Source: Sabulicella rubraurantiaca
GTDB taxonomy: Bacteria > Pseudomonadota > Alphaproteobacteria > Acetobacterales > Acetobacteraceae
Direction of reading: 5' to 3'
Length of the DNA: 64,000 nucleotides
Assembly: GCF_017355885.1 (NCBI RefSeq)
Contig: NZ_JAFEUU010000003.1
Span: forward strand, 62,001-126,000
This document shows positions 1 to 8,896 of this stretch, piece by piece. The notes under the pieces are model-generated. The model was not told the origin of the DNA. It searched no databases and was given only the letters and a program-made list of their open reading frames with translations. The position numbers were made by a program, and so were the translations under genes. Numbering within the stretch: position 1 is the stretch's first letter; each line of letters opens with the position of its first letter.

Positions 1-126
1 GAGTTACAAGACTGGACCCATTCGGCCGGGGCGGCAACATCCCCTCGGGAGGCGGAACGCGCGCCGGAGGGCTTCAAGGCACCCGCCTGACATGGCAGGA
101 TCGGGCCAAGGGACAGGAGAACGCGC

Positions 127-1002
127 ATGGCCGGCGTGTATTGGTATGATGGGCAGTGGAGCACCGAGGAGCCGAAGATCATCGGCCCGATGGACCATTG
201 CTTCTGGCTCGGCTCCGTCATCTTCGACGGGGCGCGCTCCATCACCGGCTGGGCGCCGGATCTCGACAAGCATTGCGCCCGCGCCGTGCGCTCCGCCCGC
301 GTCATGGGGATGAAGCCCATCAAGACGCCCGAGGAGATCGAGGCGTTGTGCCGCGAGGGCATCCGCCGCATGGGGCCGGAGGCCACGCTCTACATCCGGC
401 CGATGTTCTTCATCCGCCGCGGCCTGGGCGCCTCGCGGCCCGATCCGGAGAGCACGGATTTCCTGCTGGCGCTCTACGAGGCACCCATCCCGGCCTGGGC
501 CGGGTTCTCCGCCATGCTGGCGCCGTTCCGCCGCCCGGCGACGGACATGGCGCCCACGGATGCCAAGGCGGCCTGCCTCTATCCCAATGGCGCCCGCGCC
601 ACGGCCTGGGCAGTGGAGCGCGGCGCCGACATGGCGGTGCTCTGCGACGCGCTGGGGCATGTGGCGGAGTTCGCCGCCTCCAACATCTGGCTGGTGAAGG
701 ATGGCGTGGTGGTGACGCCGGCGGCGAACCACACCTTCCTGGCCGGCATCACCCGCTCGCGCATCCTCGGCCTCCTGCGGGCCGACGGCATGACCGTGGA
801 GGAGCGCGCCGTGCGGCCGGAGGAGCTGGACACGGCGGATGAGATCTTCTCCACCGGCAACTACGCCAAGGTGCAGCCCTGTAACGCCATGAATGGCCGC
901 GCCCTGCCGGTCGGCCCCGTGGCGACGCGGGCGCGCGAGCTCTACTGGGCCTGGATGCAGTCGCAACCGCGGGTGGTGAGCGAGGCCCAGGCCGCAGAAT
1001 AG
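127..1002 (+). CDS. ilvE: Class IV branched-chain amino acid aminotransferase
   Basis: A 291-aa PLP-dependent aminotransferase of fold type IV, probably moving amino groups between branched-chain amino acids and 2-oxoglutarate in the cytosol. The expected landmarks are present in order: an N-terminal FDGAR segment near residue 34, the PLP lysine K147 in TDAKAACLYPN, the acidic E181 in the VAEFAASNIW block, then LAGITR near residue 205 and a DEIFSTGNYAKVQP block close to the C-terminus. The start is ATG 127, preceded by an ACAGGAGA ribosome binding site. It stands alone, with a hairpin following its stop. IlvE is the likeliest member, but D-amino-acid transaminase and aminodeoxychorismate lyase share the fold, so substrate is inferred. 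Confidence 0.85.
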   Translation: MAGVYWYDGQWSTEEPKIIGPMDHCFWLGSVIFDGARSITGWAPDLDKHCARAVRSARVMGMKPIKTPEEIEALCREGIRRMGPEATLYIRPMFFIRRGLGASRPDPESTDFLLALYEAPIPAWAGFSAMLAPFRRPATDMAPTDAKAACLYPNGARATAWAVERGADMAVLCDALGHVAEFAASNIWLVKDGVVVTPAANHTFLAGITRSRILGLLRADGMTVEERAVRPEELDTADEIFSTGNYAKVQPCNAMNGRALPVGPVATRARELYWAWMQSQPRVVSEAQAAE

Positions 1003-1033
1003 CGTAGCGGCTTGACGTCCCGGCGCAACCCAA

Positions 1034-1058
1034 GGTTACCCTAATGGCAGGGTAAGCC
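1034..1058 (+). terminator. Hairpin after the aminotransferase gene
   Basis: GGTTACCCT pairs with AGGGTAAGCC across a 6-nt loop, with one bulged G. It lies about 30 nt after the aminotransferase stop. No U-tract follows, so terminator function is inferred. Confidence 0.4.
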
Positions 1059-1105
1059 GGGGGCTGGGTTTGGAGTATCCGCAAAACGGCGCGGGAACCG
1101 TGCCG

Positions 1106-1240
1106 ATGGGCGTGGCCGAGGCCAGCGCAGGCTTCCGCCATGCCGTGCCCGATGAGCACCTCTTCGCTCCGCCCGAGGCCTATGCCGACGCGCCGGCCAG
1201 CAGCCCTGGCCGCCCTTTCCCCGGCACCGGCCGCAGGGCC
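1106..1240 (+). other. Displaced N-terminal extension of radC (frameshifted)
   Basis: From ATG 1106 a coding-like frame reads MGVAEASAGF and continues to SPGRPFPGTG near 1232. There the RadC-like continuation [12 protein letters not shown] appears in the neighbouring frame, joining the radC reading frame at 1252. The radC frame has a stop at 1153-1155 and no ATG, GTG or TTG before 1252. One base missing near 1232 would explain this. It could be a real frameshift or a sequence error. Confidence 0.5.
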
Positions 1241-1251
1241 ACCGCCAGCGC

Positions 1252-1893
1252 ATGCGCGACAAGCTGGTGCATCGCGGTCCCGACTCCCTCGCCGACTACG
1301 AGCGGCTGGAGATGCTGCTCTATGCCGCCTTCCGCATGGGCGACACCAAGCCGCTCGCGAAGGCGCTGATCAACCGCCACGGCTCCTTCAGCCGGGTGCT
1401 GGCGGCGCGGGCGGACCATCTGGCGAGGGAGCCGTCGCTGGGAGTGAACGGGGCGGCGGCGATCAAGCTGGTCCATGCCGCCGCGCTGCGCCTCGTCCAG
1501 GCGGAGGTGATGGAGATGCCGATCCTGTCCAACTGGGACCGGCTGATGGAATACCTGACCGCTGCCCTGGCGCGAGAGCGGACGGAGCAGTTCCGCGTCC
1601 TGTTCCTCGACCCACGCAACCGCCTGATCGCCGACGAGGTGCTGCACCGGGGCACGGTGAATCACGCCCCGGTCTCTCCGCGCGAGGTGGTGAAGCGCGC
1701 TCTGGAACTGCACAGCACCGCGTTGATCCTGGTCCACAACTACCCGAGCGGCGATCCGACGCCGAGCGGCGCCGACATCGAGATGACGGCTTCGGTGAAG
1801 GCGGCGGCGGCCGTGCTCGACATCGCGGTGCATGACCACGTCATCATGGGCAGCGGCAGCTGGGTCAGCCTGCAGCAGATGGGAATGATGTAG
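1252..1893 (+). CDS. radC: RadC/JAB-domain protein, probably impaired
   Basis: A 213-aa RadC-family (UPF0758) protein: an N-terminal helix-hairpin-helix-like part ([15 protein letters not shown], then [13 protein letters not shown]) followed by a JAB/MPN domain. RadC proteins are annotated as DNA repair proteins but their activity is poorly defined. The usual metal motif HNHPSGD-x-x-PS-x-x-D reads [18 protein letters not shown] here, so the second metal-binding histidine is tyrosine (codon TAC). ATG 1252 has no visible ribosome binding site, and coding sequence for an N-terminal extension lies upstream in another frame. The core domain is complete from 1252, so a product is possible, but loss of function is plausible. 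Confidence 0.75.
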   Translation: MRDKLVHRGPDSLADYERLEMLLYAAFRMGDTKPLAKALINRHGSFSRVLAARADHLAREPSLGVNGAAAIKLVHAAALRLVQAEVMEMPILSNWDRLMEYLTAALARERTEQFRVLFLDPRNRLIADEVLHRGTVNHAPVSPREVVKRALELHSTALILVHNYPSGDPTPSGADIEMTASVKAAAAVLDIAVHDHVIMGSGSWVSLQQMGMM

Positions 1894-1897
1894 GGCT

Positions 1898-2022
1898 GCG
1901 CGCCGACCGAGAGTCCGGCCGCAACGCGGCCGGCGCCGCCAGACCAACCATTTAGCCGGCGCATCCGACGCGCGGCGAAGCCAAGCGCCGCGGATGCGGC
2001 GCGCCCGGCGACTGAGGGGCAC
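1898..2022 (-). repeat. Dispersed intergenic repeat, copy A
   Basis: Read on the minus strand, this copy runs from a TGCCCCTCA start through CGCCGGGCGC, GCTTGGCTTCGCCGCGC, GGTTGGTCTGGCGGCG and a GGCCGCGTTGCGGCC hairpin to GGTCGGCGCGC. It matches copies at 29818, 32227 and 60240. It begins 27 nt after the aapP stop in the same orientation as aapP, and its other end lies 4 nt from the radC stop. It lacks the first hairpin present in copies B and C. Confidence 0.8.
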
Positions 2023-2041
2023 GAAGGCCAAGCCTTCGTGC
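2019..2041 (-). terminator. Hairpin after aapP
   Basis: A perfect 10-bp stem, GCACGAAGGC pairing with GCCTTCGTGC over a 3-nt loop, lies 8 nt after the aapP stop and touches the start of repeat copy A. It probably ends the aapJQMP transcript. No U-tract is seen. Confidence 0.5.
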
Positions 2042-2049
2042 CGCCAAAA

Positions 2050-2832
<783 letters not shown>

Positions 2833-2843
2833 GCGGGGTCTCC

Positions 2844-3986
2844 TCAGCGGCGGCGGTGGCGGTTGAACTCCGCCTCGAGCCCGGCGCTATACTGGCTCAT
2901 CGCGAAGCAGAAGATGAAGTAGATCAGGCCGAGCGTGATGTAGACCTCCACGCCGAAGCCTTGCCATTGCGGCTCGATCAGCGCCGTCTTGCCCGCGGTC
3001 AGCAGGTCGAAGATGCCGATGATGAGCACGAGGGAGGTGTCCTTGAAGAAGCCGATGAAGGTGTTCACCAAGGGCGGGATCACGAGGCGCAGCGCCTGCG
3101 GCAGGATGATCAGCCCGGTCTTCTTCCAGTAGGACAGACCCAGCGCGTCGGCTGCCTCGTACTGGCCCTTCGGCAGGGCCTGGAGGCCGCCGCGCACCAC
3201 CTCCGCCAGATAGGCGCCGGCGAAGAGGATGATGGCGATCTGCGCGCGCAGGAGCTTGTCGATGTTGATCCCCTCGGGAAGGAAGAGGGGGAACATCACG
3301 CTCGCCATGAAGAGCAGGGAGATCAGCGGCACGCCGCGGATCAGCTCGACGTAGAGGACGCAGAGCGCCTTGATGGCCGGAAGCTGCGAGCGCCGTCCCA
3401 GCGCCACCAGGATCGCCAGCGGAAAGGCGAAGGCGAGGCCGAAGGTGGCGAGGATCAGCGTGATGGGCAGCCCACCCCAGCGCTCCTGCGGGACATAGGT
3501 GAGGCCGAACACGCCGCCCCACATCAGGATGCCGATGGCGGTCAGCGTCACCGCCCAGATCACCGCGAGGCGCCAGTTCCAGAAGCGCCGCATCGCGGAG
3601 ACGATGTAGAGCCCAACGAAGAGCATGCAGACCAGCAAAGGCCGCCAGTGCTCGTCATACGGGTAGGTGCCGAAGAGGATGAAGCGGTGCTTGTCTGCGA
3701 TGATGGCCCAGCAGGCGCCGATGCCCTTGTTGTCGCGGCAGGCGCTGGCGTCGGGCTGGCCGGCGGCGTTGTAGGGCACCGTCCAGATCGCGTTGACGAA
3801 GGCCCAGTCCACGAAGGACACGGCGTAGCGGATCAGCAGGTAGGCCAGCGCCAGGGTGATGGCGGTGGACCACCAGGTGCTGAACAGGTTCTCCCGTGCC
3901 CAGGCTGCGGGCCCGAGGAAGCGCTTCGGCGCGGTGCGCGGCAGCGCGTCGTTGGGCATGTTCTCGTTGAGGGCGACGTCGCTCAT
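2844..3986 (-). CDS. aapM: General L-amino acid ABC transporter, permease AapM
   Basis: A 380-aa inner-membrane permease. Hydrophobic segments occur near residues 40-60, 117-130, 142-160, 175-197 and in the C-terminal half. The permease signature [18 protein letters not shown] lies around residues 262-279 and would contact the ATPase AapP. The length and long N-terminal and periplasmic insert are usual for AapM and distinguish it from shorter HisM/GlnP permeases. The start is ATG 3986. The 119 nt separating it from aapQ hold a duplicated aapQ 3' end and two hairpins, an unusual interruption in this operon. Confidence 0.92.
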   Translation of the reverse strand: MSDVALNENMPNDALPRTAPKRFLGPAAWARENLFSTWWSTAITLALAYLLIRYAVSFVDWAFVNAIWTVPYNAAGQPDASACRDNKGIGACWAIIADKHRFILFGTYPYDEHWRPLLVCMLFVGLYIVSAMRRFWNWRLAVIWAVTLTAIGILMWGGVFGLTYVPQERWGGLPITLILATFGLAFAFPLAILVALGRRSQLPAIKALCVLYVELIRGVPLISLLFMASVMFPLFLPEGINIDKLLRAQIAIILFAGAYLAEVVRGGLQALPKGQYEAADALGLSYWKKTGLIILPQALRLVIPPLVNTFIGFFKDTSLVLIIGIFDLLTAGKTALIEPQWQGFGVEVYITLGLIYFIFCFAMSQYSAGLEAEFNRHRRR

Positions 3987-3996
3987 GGCTCAGCGC

Positions 3997-4132
3997 TCCA
4001 CCAGCGCGATGCGCGCCGCACGTAGCTGGCCGAAGGCCAGCGAAGTCAGAATGTGCTGCTGGCCGCAGGCCAGCGAAGCGGGAAGGGACAACGCGCTCAT
4101 CGGCGTCACCTTTCCACCAGCGCGATGCGCGC
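3997..4132 (-). repeat. Duplicated aapQ 3' end flanking a hairpin element
   Basis: A 20-bp sequence, TCCACCAGCGCGATGCGCGC on the plus strand, occurs at 3997-4016 and again at 4113-4132. The second copy encodes the last aapQ codons (ARIALVE). The first encodes the same residues at the end of a 36-codon open frame (4100 down to 3990, MSALSLPASLACGQQ...ARIALVER). About 95 bp of new sequence with two hairpins lies between the repeats. This looks like an insertion that duplicated its target, or a slippage product. Confidence 0.65.
4025..4074 (-). repeat. Tandem perfect hairpins between aapQ and aapM
   Basis: Two near-identical hairpins stand 16 nt apart: GCTGGCC/GGCCAGC with loop GAA at 4025-4041, and the same stem with loop GCA at 4058-4074. 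The arrangement is like a REP-type palindrome pair. In the mRNA they would lie between the permease genes and could alter stability or translation of aapM. Confidence 0.65.
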
Positions 4133-5308
4133 GTTGTACCAATTCATGAAGAGGCTGATGCTCAGCGAGATGGTCAGGTAGACCAGCATGATGATGGCGA
4201 TGCCCTCGATCGCCTGGCCGGTCTGGTTCAGTGTCGTGTTGGCGATGGACACGATGTCCTGGTAGCCGATGGCGACCGCGAGGGAGGAGTTCTTGGTGAT
4301 GTTCAGGAACTGGCTGGTCATGGGCGGGATGATGACGCGCAGCGCCTGCGGCAGCACCACCAGCGACATGACGCGCCCGCGCGGCAGGCCCAGCGCCTGC
4401 GCCGCCTCCCACTGGCCCTGGTTCACCGCCAGGATGCCGGCGCGCACGATCTCGGCGATGAAGCCGGCGGTGTAGAGGGTGAGGCCGAGCAGCAGCGCGA
4501 AGAACTCGGGGCTGACGGTCAGGCCGCCCTGGAAGTTGAAGCCGCGCAGGAAGGGGATATCTGGCTGGAAGGGGGCACCCAACGCCCACCACACCGCCAG
4601 CGGCAGGGCGCCCATCAGCGCCGCGCCGATCGGCCAAACGGCACGCGGCTGCCCGTCCTGCATCTGCCGCGCCCGAGCCCAGCGGCGGTACAGGAAGGTG
4701 CCCACCACGCCGAGCACGAAGGCGATCATCGCCCAGCTATGTGCGTCCTCCCAGCGGAAGAAGGGGAGCTTGAGGCCGCGATTGGAGAGGAACACGCCTT
4801 CCACCGGGTTCAGCGCCTGGCGCGGCCCGGGCAGGGCCTGCAGCAGCGCGTACCAGAACAGCAGTTGGAGCAGCAGCGGCAGGTCGCGGACGAGTTCCAC
4901 ATAGGCACCGGCGATGCGTGCCAGCAGCCAGTTGCGCGACAGCCGCGCGATGCCGAGCAGCGTGCCGAGGATGGTCGCCAGCACGATGCCCACGATGGCG
5001 ACCTTGAGCGTGTTCAGCACGCCGACCAGCAGCGCGCGGAAATAGGTCATCGAGGGGTCGTATTCGATCAGGGATTCGGCGATGGGCAGGCCCGCCTCCC
5101 GCTCCAGGAAGCCGAAGCCGGTGGCGATGCGCCGGACCTCCAGATTGTAGGAGGTGTTGCGGTAGAGCCAGTAGAACACCGCCAGCACCCCGCCCACCAC
5201 CAGCGCCTGCCAGACGATGTTGCGGACGCGCTCATCCGACCAGGACAGGCGCAGGGGGCGGCGGGGCGCCTGTCGCGCGTAGCGCGGGTCGGCGGGTACG
5301 TCGGACAT
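4106..5308 (-). CDS. aapQ: General L-amino acid ABC transporter, permease AapQ
   Basis: A 400-aa inner-membrane permease, partner of AapM. Hydrophobic segments include residues 30-50, 90-120, 205-220 and several in the last third. The EAA-type loop EIVRAGILAVNQGQWEAAQAL lies near residues 300-320. Its size and the N-terminal YNLEVRRIATGFGFLEREAG stretch fit AapQ. The start is ATG 5308. A stable hairpin separates it from aapJ, which would let the binding protein be made in excess of the membrane subunits. Its last seven codons are duplicated downstream. Confidence 0.92.
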   Translation of the reverse strand: MSDVPADPRYARQAPRRPLRLSWSDERVRNIVWQALVVGGVLAVFYWLYRNTSYNLEVRRIATGFGFLEREAGLPIAESLIEYDPSMTYFRALLVGVLNTLKVAIVGIVLATILGTLLGIARLSRNWLLARIAGAYVELVRDLPLLLQLLFWYALLQALPGPRQALNPVEGVFLSNRGLKLPFFRWEDAHSWAMIAFVLGVVGTFLYRRWARARQMQDGQPRAVWPIGAALMGALPLAVWWALGAPFQPDIPFLRGFNFQGGLTVSPEFFALLLGLTLYTAGFIAEIVRAGILAVNQGQWEAAQALGLPRGRVMSLVVLPQALRVIIPPMTSQFLNITKNSSLAVAIGYQDIVSIANTTLNQTGQAIEGIAIIMLVYLTISLSISLFMNWYNARIALVER

Positions 5309-5363
5309 GGAAAGCCTTATCCCTGTTCACGTCGCCGGGGCGTATTCGCCCTCGGAAGAAAGT

Positions 5364-5393
5364 GACGCGGCCCGGAAAGGGCCGGACCGCGTC
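5364..5393 (-). promoter_or_regulatory. Intercistronic hairpin between aapJ and aapQ
   Basis: GACGCGG pairs with CCGCGTC, and an inner CCGG pairs with CCGG. It lies just after the aapJ stop inside the operon. Such hairpins commonly protect the 5' segment and favour binding-protein synthesis. That role is inferred here. Confidence 0.5.
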
Positions 5394-5400
5394 GTTCGCC

Positions 5401-6522
5401 TCACCGGAAGGGAGGCGCGTACTGGAGGCCGCCCGGCGTGGTCCACAGCGCGTTCGGGCCGCGCTGCAGGCCGATCGGCGTCAGGTTGCGCTCGAACATC
5501 TCACCATAATTGCCGAGGGTGCGGATGATGTTGATCATCCACAGATTGTCCACGCCGAGCATCTGGCCCAGCCCGCCGGTGCGGCCCAGCATGCGCTGCA
5601 CCTCGGGGCGCGGGTCGTTCTGCGCCATCTCCTGCACGTTCTGGGAGGTCACACCGAACTCCTCGGCGGCGACAAGGCCGAAATGCACCCAGCGCACGAG
5701 GTCGGCGAAGCGCTGGTCGCCATGGCGCACGAGCGGGCCCAGCGGCTCCTTGGAGATCACGTCGGGCAGGATGACGTGGTCATTGGGGTTCTGCTGCACG
5801 GCGCGCGTGGAGGCGAGGCCGGACACGTCCGTGGTGTAGGCGTCGCAGCGGCCGGCGATATAGGCGGCCACGTTGTCCTCCAGCCGCTCGATCACGACGG
5901 GGCGGATCTGGATGCGGGCGCCGCGGGCCCAGTCGGCTAGGTTCTGCTCGGTCGTGGTGCCGGGCTGCACGCAGACCGTCGCGCCATCCAGCTGGCGGGC
6001 GTTCTGCACGTTCAGCGCGCGCTTCACCATGAAGCCCTGGCCGTCGAAGAAGTTGATGCCGCCGAAATCGAAGCCCAGCGAGGTGTCGCGCGACAGCGTC
6101 CAGGTCGTGTTGCGCGCGAGCATGTCCACCTCGCCCGACTGCAGCGCCGTGAAGCGATTCTGCGCGGTGGTGGGCACGTAGCGCACGCGGTTCGCGTCGT
6201 TGAACAGCGCGATGGCGACGGCCTTGCAGTAATCCACATCGAAGCCGGCCCAGACGCCTTGGCTGTTCGGCGCCGCGAAGCCGGCGAGGCCGGTGGTCAC
6301 GCCGCAGACCAGCGTGCCGCGGGCGCGGATCGCGTCAATGGTGGAGCCGCTGGGGGCCGTGGCCTGCTGCTGGGGCTGCGCGGCCGGGGCGGGCTGGGCC
6401 TGCGCCGCGGGGGCGGCGGGCTGCTGCGCCGGGCGCTGCTGCGCGACGGCGGGAAGGGCGGTGGCCAGAATGGCGGCGGCGCCGAATGCGCCGGCGAGAA
6501 TATGCCGCTTGGGCGTCGTCAC
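5401..6522 (-). CDS. aapJ: General L-amino acid ABC transporter, substrate-binding protein
   Basis: A 373-aa periplasmic binding protein (SBP family 3) that captures L-amino acids for AapQMP. It starts at GTG 6522 behind GGGGAGA. Residues 1-27 form a signal peptide ending AVAQQ. Residues about 28-58 are a Pro/Ala/Gln-rich linker not typical of AapJ, and the folded domain begins at IDAIRARGTLVCGVTTGLAG. Later landmarks are FDVDYCKAVA, NTTWTLSRD and TVCVQPGTTTEQNL. It is first in the aapJQMP operon, with the promoter probably in the 117 nt shared with the divergent cyclodeaminase-like gene. Confidence 0.92.
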   Translation of the reverse strand: MTTPKRHILAGAFGAAAILATALPAVAQQRPAQQPAAPAAQAQPAPAAQPQQQATAPSGSTIDAIRARGTLVCGVTTGLAGFAAPNSQGVWAGFDVDYCKAVAIALFNDANRVRYVPTTAQNRFTALQSGEVDMLARNTTWTLSRDTSLGFDFGGINFFDGQGFMVKRALNVQNARQLDGATVCVQPGTTTEQNLADWARGARIQIRPVVIERLEDNVAAYIAGRCDAYTTDVSGLASTRAVQQNPNDHVILPDVISKEPLGPLVRHGDQRFADLVRWVHFGLVAAEEFGVTSQNVQEMAQNDPRPEVQRMLGRTGGLGQMLGVDNLWMINIIRTLGNYGEMFERNLTPIGLQRGPNALWTTPGGLQYAPPFR

Positions 6523-6639
6523 GTTCGAAGTCTCCCCAAAATGCTTGGTTCCGGGCCCCCGGCGGGACCGGTTCGTCGGCTGGACGATGCTGCGCTATGA
6601 AGGATTCCCGATCAATCACGCAATGGGGGAGGCTCGCTC

Positions 6640-7551
6640 TTGCGGCAACTGGACAAGGCGGCGGTGGCCGCCGCGCTGCCTTGGCCAAGGCTTGTTGCCG
6701 CATTGCGCGCCATGTTCCACGACGGGTGCACCGCGCCGCTGCGCCACCGCCACGCCCTGCCCGAAGGCGGAACCTTGCTGCTGATGCCCGCGCTCAACGC
6801 GACTCATTCGGGGGTCAAGATCGTCCATGTCGCGCCGGGCAACGCAGCGCGCGGCCTGCCCGCCGTCCATGCCGAGTACCTGCTCTCCGACGCGGTGACG
6901 GGCGTGCCGTTGGCCCTGCTGGATGGCGGCGAGTTGACCGACCGGCGCACCGCCGCCGCCTCTGTCTTAGCCGCATCGTTTCTCGCGCGGCCGGATTCGC
7001 GGCGCCTGCTGGTGCTCGGTGCCGGCAAGGTCGCCGCCGCGCTGGCCGAGGCGCATCACGAGCATTGGAAGCTGGACGAGGTCGCGATCTGGTCCCGCCG
7101 GCCCGAGCAGGCGGCCTCGCTCTGCGACGGGTTGCGGAAGCATGGAGTGCCGGCGCGGCCTGCAGCCACGCCCGATCCGCGCGGCTTCGACATCGTCAGC
7201 GCCGCCACCCTCGCCACGGCGCCAATCATCCATGGGCGCGATCTCCAGCCCGGGCAGCATCTCGACCTCGTGGGCGCCTTCACTAAGGGCATGCGCGAGG
7301 TGGATGCGGAGGCGGTGCGGCGCGCTCTTGTCGTCGCCGACACCCGCGCCGGCGTGCTGGCCGAGGGCGGCGACGTGGTGCAGGCTATCGCCGAGGGCGT
7401 GGTGGCCGAGGCGCATGTGGTGGCGGAACTGGCCGATCTGTGCCGGGGCACCCATCTGGGCCGGACCAGGCCCGAGGAGATCACCCTGTTCAAGTCGGTG
7501 GGATGGGCCGGCGAGGATCTCGCGGCCGCCGTGCTGGCCGTGGGGGCATGA
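6640..7551 (+). CDS. Ornithine cyclodeaminase/mu-crystallin family protein
   Basis: A 303-aa NAD(P)-dependent protein of the OCD/mu-crystallin family. Members include ornithine cyclodeaminase, alanine dehydrogenase and imino acid reductases. Family blocks are seen: GVKIVHVAPGN near residue 57, ALLDGGELTDRRTAAAS near 92, then a Rossmann segment LLVLGAGKVAAALA at about 122. It starts at TTG 6640, supported by a strong GGGGGAGG seven nt upstream; the only nearby ATG (6623) is out of frame. It is divergent from aapJ, so an amino-acid or imino-acid substrate is reasonable, but the reaction cannot be fixed from sequence. Confidence 0.8.
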   Translation: MRQLDKAAVAAALPWPRLVAALRAMFHDGCTAPLRHRHALPEGGTLLLMPALNATHSGVKIVHVAPGNAARGLPAVHAEYLLSDAVTGVPLALLDGGELTDRRTAAASVLAASFLARPDSRRLLVLGAGKVAAALAEAHHEHWKLDEVAIWSRRPEQAASLCDGLRKHGVPARPAATPDPRGFDIVSAATLATAPIIHGRDLQPGQHLDLVGAFTKGMREVDAEAVRRALVVADTRAGVLAEGGDVVQAIAEGVVAEAHVVAELADLCRGTHLGRTRPEEITLFKSVGWAGEDLAAAVLAVGA

Positions 7552-7695
7552 ACCTTCAGGGAACGCGCTTGTGGTCCGAAGGTCTGGATCATCCCACAGC
7601 TTGTGGATCACGGCGTCGCAACGATCCGATTCGCTTAGTTGGCGATTCGTTCGCGCGACTCGGCGCAGTGGATTGATTTGCCCTGTTTCTGCCGG

Positions 7696-8865
7696 TCACG
7701 TCCCGTGCAAGGGTTCGCTGGGCGTTCCAGGGCGTCCCATGACCCAGCCCAGCAGGCCTAGTCCGATGGCGGCGAGGGCCAGGGCGAAGGGCACGCCCAG
7801 CGTGGCGCGCAGCGCCCCATACAGCAGCGGCCCGGCCGCCTGCCCCAGAAAGAAATGGAAGGCGTGCAGCGCCACCACCGAGGCGCGGGCCTGCGGCGCC
7901 ACCTCCGTCGCGCGGGTCTGCAGCGTGTTGTGCAGCATGAAGAAGCCGAGACCGAGCAGCAGCCCCGCCGCCACGAACATCGCGGCCCCCGGCGCCCCGG
8001 CGAAGCCCAGCATGGCCAGCGCCGCGAGCCCCGCCCCCAGCCGCATCATCCGCCACGGCCCCAGGCGCCGCACCAGCAGCGGGGCCAGCACGGCGTAGAG
8101 GAAGCCGCCGCATCCGAAGGCGGCGACGGTGAACCCGGCCTCCCGCGTGCCGCCCATGCCGGCTTCGTGGAGATGGTTAGCGAAGAAGGGAAAGGCGCCG
8201 AAGACCAGCATCCCCTCCACCCCCACCGCGCGGAACAGCCGCGTGGCGGGGCGATGCGACAGCAGGGCGCGGTAGCGGGTCAGGGCTCCGCCCAGGCTGA
8301 GCACGCCGCTCGCCTCCGGCGCCGCGCGGTCGCGCCACACCACCAGCGCCGCGAGGGCGGAGGCGCTGCCGCACAGCGCCATCAGCCCGCGCCAGCCCAG
8401 GATCGGCTCCAGCAACCCGGCGGCGAAGCCCCCCATTATCTGCCCGGCGATCGCGAAGGCCAGGAAGCGGGAGATGGCGACCTGCCGCTCGGCCATGGGC
8501 ACGCGGTCGCCGAACAGGGCCAGGGTGACCGGGAAGATGCCGCCGCCCGCCATGCCGGTCAGCGCGCGCAGGACCAGCAGCACCAGCAAGGCCGGCGCCA
8601 GGGCGGAGGCGAACAGGAACACTGACTGGAAAGCCAGGGCGAAGCGGACCACACGCTGCTTGCCCCAGGCATCCGCCACGGGGCCGAGGACGGGCTGCAC
8701 CAGCGCGAAGGGCAGGGCGAAGGCGGTGGCCAGCAGCGCCACCCGCGCCGGATCGGCCGCGAAATCCACCGACAGCACGGCCACCAGCGGGTCGGTCAGC
8801 CTGGTGGCGAAGGCTGCCGCGAAGCCGGCGAGCCCGAAGGTGAGGATCAGCGCGCGATGGGACAC
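7696..8865 (-). CDS. MFS transporter
   Basis: A 389-aa major facilitator superfamily protein with about 12 hydrophobic segments. The loop after the second segment reads GPVADAWGKQRVVR, the usual MFS motif A position. The RALTGMAGGGIFPVTLALFGD stretch resembles the drug and sugar exporter group. It starts at GTG 8865. It follows a Bug receptor gene by 31 nt on the minus strand, so the two may be co-transcribed. Export of a small molecule is the likely role; the substrate is unknown. The 144 nt between its stop and the converging upstream gene contain nothing I can name. Confidence 0.8.
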   Translation of the reverse strand: MSHRALILTFGLAGFAAAFATRLTDPLVAVLSVDFAADPARVALLATAFALPFALVQPVLGPVADAWGKQRVVRFALAFQSVFLFASALAPALLVLLVLRALTGMAGGGIFPVTLALFGDRVPMAERQVAISRFLAFAIAGQIMGGFAAGLLEPILGWRGLMALCGSASALAALVVWRDRAAPEASGVLSLGGALTRYRALLSHRPATRLFRAVGVEGMLVFGAFPFFANHLHEAGMGGTREAGFTVAAFGCGGFLYAVLAPLLVRRLGPWRMMRLGAGLAALAMLGFAGAPGAAMFVAAGLLLGLGFFMLHNTLQTRATEVAPQARASVVALHAFHFFLGQAAGPLLYGALRATLGVPFALALAAIGLGLLGWVMGRPGTPSEPLHGT

Positions 8866-8896
8866 GCGCCGATCATGCCTCCGCCGCGGCCGGTGG

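Noticed and set aside
1-126. Short minus-strand ORF before the aminotransferase
   Set aside because: About 30 codons running to TAA near the window edge with no family features; the region is probably only promoter and leader.
3990-4100. 36-codon ORF between aapQ and aapM as a functional gene
   Set aside because: It arises from duplicated aapQ codons and hairpin DNA; I treat it as part of an inserted element.
7600-7630. DnaA-box-like TGTGGATCA near 7610
   Set aside because: A single imperfect match in a convergent spacer with no AT-rich unwinding region or further boxes.
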